Source of the DNA: Gammaproteobacteria bacterium
GTDB lineage: Bacteria > Pseudomonadota > Gammaproteobacteria > Steroidobacterales > Woeseiaceae
NCBI GenBank assembly: GCA_029863125.1
Contig: JAOTWB010000005.1
Location: 1 to 64,000, forward strand
Direction of reading: 5' to 3'
DNA: 64,000 bases
Under the pieces are notes generated by a model. That model was not told the origin of the DNA. It saw only the letters and a list, made by a program, of their open reading frames with translations, and did not search any database. Both the position numbers and the translations under genes were made by a program. Below, in pieces: positions 25,264 through 34,953 of the stretch (the first letter of the stretch is position 1; every line of letters starts with the position of its first letter).

Positions 25264-25444
25264 CAGATTTTCTCCTGGCTTTGTAGCGAACAGATCGAAC
25301 GAATGCGCTAACGCCGACAGTCAGTGCCGGCGCATGGGCTTTGTTCGGTCAAAAATCTCACTGTATTTTTCTTGTGGCGCCGCGCGCGCTCCCTGACCCT
25401 CAAACCTGGTTCTTGCACGGGGTCCGCCCGCAGCAGGCCGCGCA

Positions 25445-26707
25445 TCATACCACAAATTTGATGCCTGTCTTTGGCTTCACCGAGCGGTTCCTGAGCTTCG
25501 CAACTTTAGGTAATCCATTGATATATGGTGGATAATTTTCACCCTTGATCAGTGGCTGCAGATAGCGCCGGCACGCCTCGGTGATGCCGAATCCATCTTT
25601 CGTAATGTAACGCCGCGGCACCATTTTTTCCTTGTTCGCAATGCGACCAAGGGCCGCCGATTCGATTTTCCAACGATATGGCTTGTCCGAAACACGCTTG
25701 ATGACGGGCATGACGGCGGTCTTTTCCTGCAGCGCGAATTGCACGGCCGCCTTGCCAACGGCATAGGCTTGTTTGACGTCGACGTCGGAGGCAATGTGGC
25801 GGGCAGAACGCTGCAGGTAATCGGCGATCGCGTAGTGGTACTTGTAGCCCAGCGTCTCCCGCACCATATTGGCGACCACGGGCGCGACGCCACCCAACTG
25901 AGCGTGGCCGAAAGCGTCGCGAGTGCCGGCTTCTGCAAGAAATCTGCCGTTCGCAAATGCGGCACCTTCGCTCACGACGACGACACAGTAGTCGTACTTT
26001 TCGACACACTCGCGAACGCGCTTGAGGAAAGCGCCTTGCTCGAAAGGAATCTCCGGGAACAAGATGATATGGGGTGCGTCTCCAGGGTTCTTGCCGGCGA
26101 GGCCTCCAGCGGCGGCGATCCAGCCGGCGTGCCGGCCCATGACCTCAAGTATGAAAACCTTGGTCGAGGTCTTGGCCATCGACAGCACATCCAGGGCGGC
26201 TTCCTGCGTGGAAACGGCGACGTACTTGGCGACCGAGCCGAAGCCGGGGCAGTTATCGGTCACGGGCAGGTCGTTGTCGACGGTTTTCGGAACGCCCAGG
26301 CAGGTCACCGGGAACCCCATGTTCTTGCTGATCTGCGACACCTTGTGAGCGGTGTCCATGGAATCGTTGCCGCCGTTGTAAAAGAAGTAGCCGATATTAT
26401 GTGCTTTGAACACGTCGATGAGGCGTTCATATTCGGCACGATTTTCGTCGATACCCTTGAGCTTGTAACGAGCCGAGCCGAAAGCGCCGCCGGGTGTGTA
26501 CATTAGCGCGGCGATCGTCGTGGCACTTTCCTTGCTGGTATCGATCATGTCTTCGGTCAAAGCACCGATGATGCCGTTGCGCCCTGCATAGACGTTGGCG
26601 ATTTTTTTCGGATACCTGCGCGCCGTTTCGATGACGCCGCATGCGGTCGCATTGATAACAGCCGTGACACCGCCGGATTGGGCATAAAAAGCGTTCATCG
26701 CAGACAT
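25445..26707 (-). CDS. pfp: Pyrophosphate-dependent 6-phosphofructokinase
   Basis: Reversibly phosphorylates fructose 6-phosphate with PPi instead of ATP. I chose the ATG at 26707 (420 aa), which has GGGAG nine bases upstream; the frame extends further but the extra N-terminus is unlike the family. The donor-site motif YNGGNDSMDTA and the Lys in VPKTVDNDLP mark PPi-dependent enzymes; ATP-dependent forms have GGDGS and a Gly at the Lys position. MGRHAGWIAA and the ending region PLIKGENYPPY are also typical. It is divergent from adk and upstream of hppA, which forms a PPi-metabolism group. Confidence 0.93.
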   Translation of the reverse strand: MSAMNAFYAQSGGVTAVINATACGVIETARRYPKKIANVYAGRNGIIGALTEDMIDTSKESATTIAALMYTPGGAFGSARYKLKGIDENRAEYERLIDVFKAHNIGYFFYNGGNDSMDTAHKVSQISKNMGFPVTCLGVPKTVDNDLPVTDNCPGFGSVAKYVAVSTQEAALDVLSMAKTSTKVFILEVMGRHAGWIAAAGGLAGKNPGDAPHIILFPEIPFEQGAFLKRVRECVEKYDYCVVVVSEGAAFANGRFLAEAGTRDAFGHAQLGGVAPVVANMVRETLGYKYHYAIADYLQRSARHIASDVDVKQAYAVGKAAVQFALQEKTAVMPVIKRVSDKPYRWKIESAALGRIANKEKMVPRRYITKDGFGITEACRRYLQPLIKGENYPPYINGLPKVAKLRNRSVKPKTGIKFVV

Positions 26708-26907
26708 AATCGGAGCTCCCGGCTGGCCGTAAATTTTTGTGCGCATGAGCATAGCGGAAACGAGGTACCGTGGCATCGGCAATTTCCGAAAGCATCACTT
26801 TCTGCGCATTGACCCGGATGCACATAGCCGGTAGCGTACTTCGCCCGGTGTTTTTGCCGGACTTCAGGCATTCTTGCTTTCAACAATCAACTGGGGAGAC
26901 ATGAGCC

Positions 26908-27549
26908 ATGCGAATCGTATTGCTGGGCGCGCCCGGATCAGGCAAAGGCACTCAGGCCAAGAAGCTGGTGGCAGACAAGTATGTCCCGCAGGTCTCTACG
27001 GGTGACATGCTGCGGGAAGCCGTGGCGTCGGGCACGCGATTCGGTTTGAAGGCAAAGCCAATCATGGAGGCCGGCGAACTCGTCCCGGATGATGTTGTTC
27101 TTGGCATCATCAGCGAGCGCCTGAGCCAGCCGGATGCCGCCGACGGCTTTATTCTCGACGGCTTCCCGCGCACGACGCAGCAGGCCCTGGATCTGAGCGA
27201 GCTTCTCGATCAGCTGGGTACACCGCTGGACACAGCCGTGCTGCTGGACGTCGACTTCGACATCCTCATGAAACGGCTGACGGGCCGCCGCACCTGTTCA
27301 TTGACGGGCAAGCTGTTGAACGTCTACTTCTCATCGAAGGAGGAGCTCGACGAATGCCTGAGTGCGGGTGGTGAATTGATTCAGCGTGAAGACGACAACG
27401 AGGAAACGATCGCGAATCGCCTCGAGGTTTATCGGAAAAACACCGAGCCGCTGATCGACTACTATGCGAAGCGGGGCAAACTGACGACGATCAATGCCGA
27501 TGGGACAATCGACGAGGTTTACGAACGCTTGCTCGACGCGCTCGACTAA
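26908..27549 (+). CDS. adk: Adenylate kinase
   Basis: Interconverts ATP + AMP and two ADP. The 213-aa protein has the P-loop GAPGSGKGTQ (residues 7-16), the AMP site STGDMLREAV and DGFPRTTQQA, and the lid signature GRRTCSLTG. The lid (about residues 125-160) is the longer type but differs from E. coli: it contains only two Cys, so a zinc site is unlikely. GGGGAG ten bases upstream supports the ATG at 26908; an ATG at 26901 is in another frame. It is divergent from pfp by 200 bp and convergent with the dehydrogenase gene. Confidence 0.96.
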   Translation: MRIVLLGAPGSGKGTQAKKLVADKYVPQVSTGDMLREAVASGTRFGLKAKPIMEAGELVPDDVVLGIISERLSQPDAADGFILDGFPRTTQQALDLSELLDQLGTPLDTAVLLDVDFDILMKRLTGRRTCSLTGKLLNVYFSSKEELDECLSAGGELIQREDDNEETIANRLEVYRKNTEPLIDYYAKRGKLTTINADGTIDEVYERLLDALD

Positions 27550-27571
27550 TTTCGTTCCACTCCAGCCTTCG

Positions 27572-29800
27572 CTACAAGCAGCCCGTCAATCCGTTGACCC
27601 AGTCCGTCAATAAAGTGACGCCGGCGCTGTCGATGACGGTCGAAGCGACCGGCGGCATGGCGACGAAGTCGCCGCGCCGGTTAGTCCGCGCCACGAGCGT
27701 CGAACGTGCCGCGTCGCCCGGGGCGATGATCCGTGCATTCGTGATGCCCAACATGCCGGCCTGCGGAATCATGTCACAGGCGCCGGTATTCTGCAGCGTC
27801 GTGTAGTAGCGCAGGTCGATATCGACCGGCGTACCGCCACCGGGACGGTGGCAGTTCGCGCAGTTCGTGTGCAGGTAGGCGCGCGCCCGATCGTTGAGGT
27901 CAGCAGTAGCGTCCATTGGATCGGCGAGCGCGGGCAGGGTGTCCGGGGTGCCGGCCAGCGGCGACGCGAACATCATGACGTGGTCGAGCGTTTCCAGCTG
28001 ATTGTCCGTGCGTCCGGTACTTGGATAGGTGAAGTCCCTGTTGAGCTGTGCCGTCTCTGGTCCAAGCGCGTGGCCGGCGGCGCTGCTGTGACACTGATCG
28101 CACTGCGCCTCGCTCGGGAACACCCAGTTCTGACCGGCGATGGGGACCGTTTTTCCACCGATCACCCGCGTCGCCTGCGTTTGCTGCGCGTTCCACTCGT
28201 AGGTGTACCCGGCCCAGACGCCGTCGGGATGCCGCATCAGGTGACGGGTTTCGATCAGGTTACCGTTGAGGCGGAAATTCTCGACGATGACGGCACCAAC
28301 CGGAAACTGCCAGTCGTCCTGGCCGTCGACTGAAATCGTCGTGCCGTTCGGCACTCCCAGGAAGCGCGACTTGTCCGCGCCGTCGGACCAGAACTGTGCG
28401 TTGAGGTCGTACGGAATCAAACCAGCGTAAGGCAGAGTGATATTGGAGGGGTCGACACAGCCGGTATCAGAGAGGAAATCGGGAATCGTATTTCCGCCGG
28501 CACCGGCACCGGGCACCAGCTTGAAGATGCGCCCATTGTTGATATTCGCGAAGTACAGCTCGCCGTTCGCATCGGCGCCGAATGCAACCGGGCCGCCCGA
28601 TTCGTCGAGGAGCTGCTCGTTAATGTAGCCGCCCTGGCCGTCGGAGCGCAGCGCCCAGATGCGCCCGGAGCCGTAGTCGGCGTAGATGTATTCACCGACG
28701 CGGCCGCCGATCGCGGAACCGCGATACACCATGCCTCCGGTAATCGAATTGCCTTCATTGCGCGGATAGTCATGCACGGGATCGGTGTATGTCCCGCTGC
28801 AGCCGGCGGTTTCGAAAGCCAGCAAGCCTTCTCTGCAGTCCCAGCCGTAGTTGTTACCGCGCTCGATGATATCGATCTCTTCTCTGGCACCCTGGCCGAC
28901 GTCGCCGGCCCAAAGCTGTCCCGTGACCAGGTCGAAGGACCAGCGCCACGGGTTGCGGACGCCCCATGCATAGATTTCCGGACAGTTGTTGGGGTTGTCG
29001 AGGCTCGGCCCGCACTTCGATTGCCCTGCGAAAGGATTGCCCTCGGATCCGGAAGGGATCAGGTAGGAATTGCCCGGATAGCTGATAGAAGGGTCGGTTA
29101 CGTCCAGACGCAAAAACGCCCCGAGGAGATTTGTCGTATCTTGCCCGGTCTCCTGTGGGTCCCCGCTGCCGCCGCCGTCCCCCAGCCCGATGTACAGATA
29201 CCCGTCCGGACCAAATGCAATATCGCCACCATTGTGATTGCTGGCGAACTGTTCGACCGAAATGATCTCGAACTCTTCAGAACCTGCATTGATGGCGCCG
29301 GGCGTTGCCACAGCGTCGAGTATGACGCGAGAAATCACCGAACGCATCGGCGATGAGTCGCGCGTGTAGGAAAGAAAAATCTCGGGCGTGGCCGGGTAGT
29401 CCGGGTGAAATGCCATGCCGAGCAACCCACCCTCACCAGCGGCATTGACGACTCCCGAAATATCCAGGTAGTTGGAAACGACCGGATTGTCGGGATCGAA
29501 GACCCGGATCTGTCCGGACTTCTGCAGGACGAACCAGCGCGGCTCGGCGACCGGCTCCATCAACAGCTTGGTCGGACCGGAAAATGTGACTCCCGGAAAT
29601 GCTTCCTCGACGGTGACGCTGGTGACGGCTCCGGGCCGCTGCGGTGCGACGCAGGTCTGGTTGTCCGGACGGCTGTCGAGACCGAACTGTTCAACGGGCG
29701 GCGGCGGATTGGGTAGCGGCGTGGACTGAGTGTCACTGCCGCCGCTCGTGCATGCGGTGATGGTAATGGCCGATGCCAGGACCAGCGTCAGGATTCGCAT
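27572..29800 (-). CDS. Lipoprotein fusion: PQQ-type sugar dehydrogenase domain plus diheme cytochrome c domain
   Basis: Protein of 742 aa with a lipoprotein signal (lipobox-like ITAC near Cys17). Residues about 60-430 are a six-bladed propeller of the GSDH family (soluble aldose dehydrogenase/YliI type), with NHNGGDIAFGPDGYLYIG, the expected catalytic His, and GVRNPWRWSFD. From about 450 the sequence resembles the SO2930 family of diheme c-type cytochromes, with two haem motifs, CDQCH and CANCH. The fusion suggests that electrons from the sugar or alcohol oxidised in the propeller pass to the attached haems. Substrate and acceptor are unknown. I start at the ATG at 29800; a TTG precedes it directly. 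Confidence 0.82.
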   Translation of the reverse strand: MRILTLVLASAITITACTSGGSDTQSTPLPNPPPPVEQFGLDSRPDNQTCVAPQRPGAVTSVTVEEAFPGVTFSGPTKLLMEPVAEPRWFVLQKSGQIRVFDPDNPVVSNYLDISGVVNAAGEGGLLGMAFHPDYPATPEIFLSYTRDSSPMRSVISRVILDAVATPGAINAGSEEFEIISVEQFASNHNGGDIAFGPDGYLYIGLGDGGGSGDPQETGQDTTNLLGAFLRLDVTDPSISYPGNSYLIPSGSEGNPFAGQSKCGPSLDNPNNCPEIYAWGVRNPWRWSFDLVTGQLWAGDVGQGAREEIDIIERGNNYGWDCREGLLAFETAGCSGTYTDPVHDYPRNEGNSITGGMVYRGSAIGGRVGEYIYADYGSGRIWALRSDGQGGYINEQLLDESGGPVAFGADANGELYFANINNGRIFKLVPGAGAGGNTIPDFLSDTGCVDPSNITLPYAGLIPYDLNAQFWSDGADKSRFLGVPNGTTISVDGQDDWQFPVGAVIVENFRLNGNLIETRHLMRHPDGVWAGYTYEWNAQQTQATRVIGGKTVPIAGQNWVFPSEAQCDQCHSSAAGHALGPETAQLNRDFTYPSTGRTDNQLETLDHVMMFASPLAGTPDTLPALADPMDATADLNDRARAYLHTNCANCHRPGGGTPVDIDLRYYTTLQNTGACDMIPQAGMLGITNARIIAPGDAARSTLVARTNRRGDFVAMPPVASTVIDSAGVTLLTDWVNGLTGCL

Positions 29801-29943
29801 CAAGAAAACGTGCTCCGGTAGCCCATTAGCAGACTATACGACGGGTCCGGGGGTTGATTGCAATGAACTTCACATTAAGCTGGATTTGTCGCTGTATTGC
29901 GACGGATTGGCGCCGTCCGATCGAGCTAAGGGGCGAAGCCCGG

Positions 29944-31017
29944 CTACAGTAGTGCGAGCAGATCGCTGCCGATGATGTCCCGACGCCAGCCGGAAAACAG
30001 GCGCGAATCATGACTTCCCGCAACAATCACGTCCGCAAGTTCCCGTCTCGATGCAATCATCTCGGCTGTGATGCCGAGTTCGTCGGCGCACTTCTGGACC
30101 TGCGCCTGCATCTCTTTCAGCAGCGCTTTCTGCCCTTCATCGGGCGGCCTCGGTGGACGGTAATCGTCTTCGTCCGCGGCGGCTGCCGCGACCGCCTGCA
30201 GCAGGTCCCTGCCCGCACGATTCAGGAGTTTCGGCGGCATTCCTTCAATCGCTGCGAGTTCTGCCGGCGTGCCCGGCAGTCGATACGCAATCTCGAGCAA
30301 AATGGCGTCGCGCAATATCCACTGTCGCGGCCGATTCCGGTCGATCGCCTCTTGTTCACGCCAGGACGCCAGCCGTGCAGCGGCCGCACGCTTCCTGCCG
30401 CGAAGATTTCTCGCGCCCTTGAGACGGCCTAGGGCCTGATTCGCACCGATATCGTAGAGCCGCGGATCGAGCAGCAGCCGTGAATCCTCGAGCGCCCATT
30501 TCAGTCGCCCTTCATTGTCCAGCCGTTCGCCCAAATTCTCATATGCAGGCAGCAGGTACTCTACGTCTTCCGCGGCATATTCGAGATACGCTTCTCTCAG
30601 CGGCCGTTTCGTCCAGTCCGCACGCGTGTGCGACTTGGCCATATCCACTTCGAACAAGTCCCTGATGAGGCCCGCATACCCCATCTGCGCCGGATAGCCC
30701 AGCAATCCCGCCGCGATCTGCGTGTCGAAAATCGATGCGGGCATCGCGCCCGCTGTTTGGAAAATGACTTCTATATCCTGTCGCGCAGAGTGAAGGATCC
30801 AGTCTCGCGCAAACAGCTCTCGCCAAAAAACCTCCTGGCTGCTTTCGGTCAGCGGGTCCACGCAGAATAATTCGTCGGTCGTTGCAACCTGCACGAGGCA
30901 CAGCTGCGCGAAATAGGTCTTTTCACGCATGAACTCAGTGTCGACGCCGACATGATCATGACCGGTCAGGCGTGGGGTCATAGCGTCGGGTTGATCAACA
31001 AAGATGTAATCGGGCAT
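29944..31017 (-). CDS. rnd: Ribonuclease D
   Basis: 3'-5' exoribonuclease acting on tRNA precursors and other stable RNAs. The 357-aa protein has the DEDDy exonuclease residues: Asp and Glu in VDTEFMRE (near 26), Asp in HSARQDIEV (near 80), and Tyr/Asp in YAAEDVEYLL (near 150). An HRDC domain occupies about residues 205-285, with EGMPPKLLNRAGRDLL. Length and order match gammaproteobacterial Rnd. The start ATG lacks a strong ribosome site. The gene is divergent from an unknown membrane protein and 143 bp upstream of the dehydrogenase fusion. Confidence 0.93.
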   Translation of the reverse strand: MPDYIFVDQPDAMTPRLTGHDHVGVDTEFMREKTYFAQLCLVQVATTDELFCVDPLTESSQEVFWRELFARDWILHSARQDIEVIFQTAGAMPASIFDTQIAAGLLGYPAQMGYAGLIRDLFEVDMAKSHTRADWTKRPLREAYLEYAAEDVEYLLPAYENLGERLDNEGRLKWALEDSRLLLDPRLYDIGANQALGRLKGARNLRGRKRAAAARLASWREQEAIDRNRPRQWILRDAILLEIAYRLPGTPAELAAIEGMPPKLLNRAGRDLLQAVAAAAADEDDYRPPRPPDEGQKALLKEMQAQVQKCADELGITAEMIASRRELADVIVAGSHDSRLFSGWRRDIIGSDLLALL

Positions 31018-31099
31018 TGATGCGCCGCAAGCGATGTTCAGAATCCGAGGTTAACATGCGATCATCCGTTTCCTGCAATCGGGAATCCAATTACCGGCC

Positions 31100-31615
31100 G
31101 TGTTAGCACTCATCGAAACGCTGTTCGAGATTATTCGCCTGCGAAAAGGACCAGATGCAATTCCGCATTCGGCGTTTTTGCTCGCTGTGATTGTTGTGCT
31201 GTGGTTGTCTACGGGATTGCTCATGACGGTATTGACCGCAGAGCTCGATGAACAGGATTTCGCGATCGGCACGCTGACCGGGATTGCGGGCTTATTGTGC
31301 TACACCGCGATCGTGGTGATTTCGGGCAAACGTGCACGACTAATGCAGACGGTGATGGCTTTGCTGGGCTGTGGCGCATTGATCAGTTTGATGTTTGTTG
31401 CTGGCGACGTATTTTTGACGCCGTTCCTCAGCGAGAACCTGACAAACTTCATCGTGACATTGATTCTGTTATGGACCGTGCCGGTTGAGGGCCATATTAT
31501 TTCGAGGACCCTTGATCGGCACTGGTACATCGGCGTTGCTATAGCTATGGCGGTCTTCGTATTTCAACTGATCTTGTATTCGGTCATGGATCCGGTGACC
31601 GCCACGCCAGGCTGA
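31100..31615 (+). CDS. Unknown inner-membrane protein, 4-5 transmembrane helices
   Basis: I do not recognise this 171-aa protein. It starts at a GTG (31100), the first usable start after an in-frame stop at 31052. Hydrophobic segments lie at about residues 24-46, 56-74, 82-106, 113-130 and 142-162. Between them are short charged loops such as TAELDEQDF and SGKRARLMQ. The N-terminus up to residue 23 is amphipathic and basic. No enzymatic motif is visible. It ends only 6 bp before mpl, so the two are probably cotranscribed. Because mpl recycles cell-wall peptide, an envelope link is possible but unproven. Confidence 0.65.
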   Translation: MLALIETLFEIIRLRKGPDAIPHSAFLLAVIVVLWLSTGLLMTVLTAELDEQDFAIGTLTGIAGLLCYTAIVVISGKRARLMQTVMALLGCGALISLMFVAGDVFLTPFLSENLTNFIVTLILLWTVPVEGHIISRTLDRHWYIGVAIAMAVFVFQLILYSVMDPVTATPG

Positions 31616-31621
31616 GGCGAC

Positions 31622-32992
31622 ATGCACATACACATACTGGGAATTTGCGGAACTTTCATGGGCGGTGTTGCGGCCCTTGCCCGGGCAGCGGGTCATGAGG
31701 TCACGGGCTGCGATCGCAGCATATACCCGCCGATGAGCACCCAGCTCAAGAAGCTGGGGATCGATATCCATGAGGGTGTTGACGCCTCACAGCTGGATAT
31801 CGCGCCGGACTGTGTCGTGGTTGGCAACGTGATGAGTCGCGGGGTCGACGTCGTCGAGGCTATGCTCGATCGAGGCTTGCCGTACCTGTCCGGACCGCAG
31901 TGGCTGGCAGAACATGTTCTGCATGAACGACATGTATTTGCCGTGGCCGGAACGCACGGCAAGACCACGACGTCGAGCATGCTGGCCTGGATTCTCGAAG
32001 ATGCCGGTCACGCACCGGGTTTTCTCGTCGGCGGAGTACCTGCGAATTTCGGTGATTCGGCCCGATACGGCGAATCACGATATTTCGTCGTTGAGGCCGA
32101 CGAGTACGACACGGCATTCTTCGATAAACGCGCCAAGTTCGTCCATTACCGTCCGCGGACTCTCATTCTGAATAATCTGGAATACGACCACGCCGACATT
32201 TACAGCGATGTCGAAGCCATTCTTTGGCAATTTCATCAGCTCTTGCGTACTGTCCCCGGGCGCGGCCGTATCATCAGGAATGCTGCCGATCAGAACCTGC
32301 AGAAGTTGCTCGAGATGGGCTGCTGGACCCCGGTCGAGACCTTCGGCACAAAGGGCGATACGGATTGGTCGGCAAGTTTCGCGGACAAGGTGGAACGTCG
32401 CATCAGCATGCAGGGTCCCGACGGCAGTTCGGCAGAAACACGCTGGCAGTCGGGCGGCCTTTACAACCTCGAAAATGCACTCGCCGCGGTGGCCGCCGCC
32501 GCGTCGGCAGGCGTCTCCCTCGAAAAGGCTGTCGATGCCATGTCGCGCTTCGAGGGTGTAAAACGCCGCATGGAACGCACGGCAACCGTGGCCGATATCG
32601 CTATTTATGATGATTTTGCCCACCACCCTACTGCAATTCGCAAGGCGATCGCATCACTTCGGAATCGCTATCCGGGCCATCGCGTCGTCGTGGCTATTGA
32701 ACCGCGCTCCAACACAATGAGACTCGGGGTGCATAACGATGCGATTGCCGATTCGCTCAAAGGTGCGGACCTCGTGTGGATGTATCGTCCGAAGGAGATG
32801 GGCGAGGATTTTGCGGCAGCATTATCGAGCCTTGGCGCGAAGATTCGTGTGTTTAGCGACTACGACCAGCTCGTGTCGGACATGTCCGCGCGCGTGTTGT
32901 CCGGCGACCAGGTGGTTTTCATGAGCAACGGCGCCTTCGGCTCCGCCCGGCAAACGCTCACGGCGATACTGCAGCGCACGCGGGGCAGCTAG
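31622..32992 (+). CDS. mpl: Murein peptide ligase Mpl
   Basis: UDP-N-acetylmuramate:L-alanyl-gamma-D-glutamyl-meso-diaminopimelate ligase, which recycles the tripeptide released from peptidoglycan. The 456-aa protein begins MHIHILGICGTFMGG, the nucleotide-fold start typical of Mpl rather than MurC. The ATP site GTHGKTTTSSMLAWIL lies near residue 110. VEADEYDTAFFDKR and IYDDFAHHPTAI are conserved Mur ligase motifs. It follows the small membrane protein by 6 bp. Slt in the same window makes the anhydro-muropeptides that feed this recycling route. Confidence 0.95.
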   Translation: MHIHILGICGTFMGGVAALARAAGHEVTGCDRSIYPPMSTQLKKLGIDIHEGVDASQLDIAPDCVVVGNVMSRGVDVVEAMLDRGLPYLSGPQWLAEHVLHERHVFAVAGTHGKTTTSSMLAWILEDAGHAPGFLVGGVPANFGDSARYGESRYFVVEADEYDTAFFDKRAKFVHYRPRTLILNNLEYDHADIYSDVEAILWQFHQLLRTVPGRGRIIRNAADQNLQKLLEMGCWTPVETFGTKGDTDWSASFADKVERRISMQGPDGSSAETRWQSGGLYNLENALAAVAAAASAGVSLEKAVDAMSRFEGVKRRMERTATVADIAIYDDFAHHPTAIRKAIASLRNRYPGHRVVVAIEPRSNTMRLGVHNDAIADSLKGADLVWMYRPKEMGEDFAAALSSLGAKIRVFSDYDQLVSDMSARVLSGDQVVFMSNGAFGSARQTLTAILQRTRGS

Positions 32993-33083
32993 CGGGAATA
33001 TCGGTCGTCAAAGTACTCGCGCGCCCACATCCGGCAAGATTCACGCCTATACTTAAAATACCCATCTGCCACAGGGTTGGGCC

Positions 33084-33671
33084 GTGGACGTACCGCTTTT
33101 TCCCTTACGAACCGTACTGTTCCCAGGCGGGCCGCTGCCTTTGCGCATATTCGAATCGCGCTATATCGACCTGATCAGTCAATGCATGAAGAACGAATCG
33201 CCTTTCGGCGTCGTGTTGATTCGGGAAGGAACCGAGACGGGCCTCGCGACGACGTATGACGTCGGCACGCTGGCGAATATCACCGACTGGTACCAGGGCA
33301 GCGACGGTCTGCTCGGCGTTACTGCAGTTGGCGGGCAGCGATTCCGCCTGCTCTCTGGCCGCCAGCAGGCCAGCGGGCTCAATATCGGGGAAATAGAGGT
33401 AATCCCACCCGAACCGCCGATGGCATTGCCGGACGAGTATGCGTCCCTGAGAAAAATTCTAGAGGGCGTACTGGATGACCTGGGGCGCTTGTATGAATCG
33501 CTCGAGCGCCGCTCCGACGACGCGGTCTGGGTAACCTATCGCCTCCTGGAGGTTTTGCCGATCGAACTCGAGCAGAAACAGCAGTTCCTGGAAAGCAGCG
33601 ATACGATGGCGCGGCTGAAGCTGATCGATGAACTGTTGAACACCGTGAGAGGATCGGCTAAAGGGTATTGA
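33084..33671 (+). CDS. LON substrate-binding-domain protein
   Basis: Small protein of 195 aa consisting of the N-terminal substrate-binding domain of Lon protease without the ATPase or protease parts. Typical segments are [22 protein letters not shown] at the start, [10 protein letters not shown] near 58 and the helical end around [21 protein letters not shown]. Translation starts at a GTG. Function of these stand-alone proteins is not known; they are usually described as Lon-domain or peptidase S16 proteins. The last 14 bp overlap hemL on the opposite strand. Confidence 0.85.
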   Translation: MDVPLFPLRTVLFPGGPLPLRIFESRYIDLISQCMKNESPFGVVLIREGTETGLATTYDVGTLANITDWYQGSDGLLGVTAVGGQRFRLLSGRQQASGLNIGEIEVIPPEPPMALPDEYASLRKILEGVLDDLGRLYESLERRSDDAVWVTYRLLEVLPIELEQKQQFLESSDTMARLKLIDELLNTVRGSAKGY

Positions 33672-34926
33672 AGACCTTGCGCGCAGCCGCGACCGTCGCG
33701 TCAATGTCATCGTCACTGTGTGCTGCGGAAACGAATCCAGCTTCGAATGCTGACGGGGCGAGGTACACGCCCTCGGCAAGCATGCCGTGGAAAAATTTCT
33801 TGAAGCGTTCGACATCGGCCGCCGCAACCTGCGCGTAGCTTCGCACCGGTCCTTCGGCGGTGAATACGAGGCCGAACATGCCGCCCTCATTCTCGGTAGA
33901 GATCGCCACGCCCGTGTCGGCTGCAGCCGCGGCCAGGCCTTGGGTCAGGCGCTGGGTCGAACGGCTCAAAGACTCGTAGAAGCCGGGCCGATCGACTTGT
34001 TCCAGCGTGGCGAGCCCCGCGGCCATTGCAACCGGGTTGCCTGACAGCGTGCCCGCCTGGTAGACCGGGCCGTCCGGCGCGATGCTCGCCATGATCTCGG
34101 CGCGACCGCCGAATGCAGCCGCCGGCATGCCGCCGCCGACAACCTTGCCGAGTGTCGTCAGGTCGGGCTCGATACCGAATATGGACTGGGCGCCGCCTTT
34201 TGCGACGCGAAACCCGGTCATGACTTCGTCAAAAATCAGCAGCGCGCCGGTCCACGTGCACGCTTCGCGCAGCGTCTCCAGGAATCCAGGCACAGGGGGC
34301 ACCATGTTCATGTTTCCCGCGATCGGCTCGACGATGACGCAGGCAATCCGTTCTCCAAGTTCCGCGAACGCCGCGCGAGCCGCGTCGGCATCATTGAAGG
34401 GCAGGGTGACCGTGTGCTCTGCAAGACCGGCCGGCACGCCGGGGGAGCTCGGCACGCCCAGCGTCAGTGCACCGGATCCCGCTTTGATGAGCAGCGAATC
34501 CGAGTGGCCGTGGTAGCATCCTTCAAACTTTATGATCTTGTCGCGACCCGTGTGGCCGCGCGCCAGCCGAATTGCGCTCATGGTTGCCTCTGTGCCTGAG
34601 CTGACCATTCGGACGCGCTGGATCGATGGCATCAGTGCGCAGATTTTTTCCGCCATCGTGGTCTCGAGGACGCACGGTGCGCCGAAGCTCAGCCCCCGTT
34701 TTGCCGTGTCGATGACAGCGTCGATGACAGCCGGGTGACTGTGACCGAGGATCATGGGTCCCCAAGATCCGATGTAGTCGATGTATCGGCTGCCGTCTTC
34801 CGCCTCAAGCCAGGCACCCTTGGCGCTCTTGAAAAAGACAGGCTCTCCGCCGACGCCGGCGAAAGCCCTGACCGGCGAGTTCACGCCACCGGCGATCACG
34901 CGCTGCGCGTTCGTAAACAGACTCAT
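33658..34926 (-). CDS. hemL: Glutamate-1-semialdehyde 2,1-aminomutase
   Basis: PLP enzyme that makes 5-aminolevulinate for tetrapyrrole synthesis in the C5 pathway. The 422-aa protein starts [21 protein letters not shown], the usual N-terminus. It has [16 protein letters not shown] near 120, the PLP-contacting FDEVMTGFR near 240, and the Schiff-base Lys in [18 protein letters not shown] near 265. A GGGAG ribosome site precedes the ATG. It is last in a same-strand run metK-ahcY-cpdA-traB-hemL with small gaps. Tetrapyrroles include the cobalamin needed by NrdJ, a possible but loose link. Confidence 0.96.
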   Translation of the reverse strand: MSLFTNAQRVIAGGVNSPVRAFAGVGGEPVFFKSAKGAWLEAEDGSRYIDYIGSWGPMILGHSHPAVIDAVIDTAKRGLSFGAPCVLETTMAEKICALMPSIQRVRMVSSGTEATMSAIRLARGHTGRDKIIKFEGCYHGHSDSLLIKAGSGALTLGVPSSPGVPAGLAEHTVTLPFNDADAARAAFAELGERIACVIVEPIAGNMNMVPPVPGFLETLREACTWTGALLIFDEVMTGFRVAKGGAQSIFGIEPDLTTLGKVVGGGMPAAAFGGRAEIMASIAPDGPVYQAGTLSGNPVAMAAGLATLEQVDRPGFYESLSRSTQRLTQGLAAAAADTGVAISTENEGGMFGLVFTAEGPVRSYAQVAAADVERFKKFFHGMLAEGVYLAPSAFEAGFVSAAHSDDDIDATVAAARKVFNTL

Positions 34927-34953
34927 GAGTTCTCTCCCGAAGAGTGGCGCATG

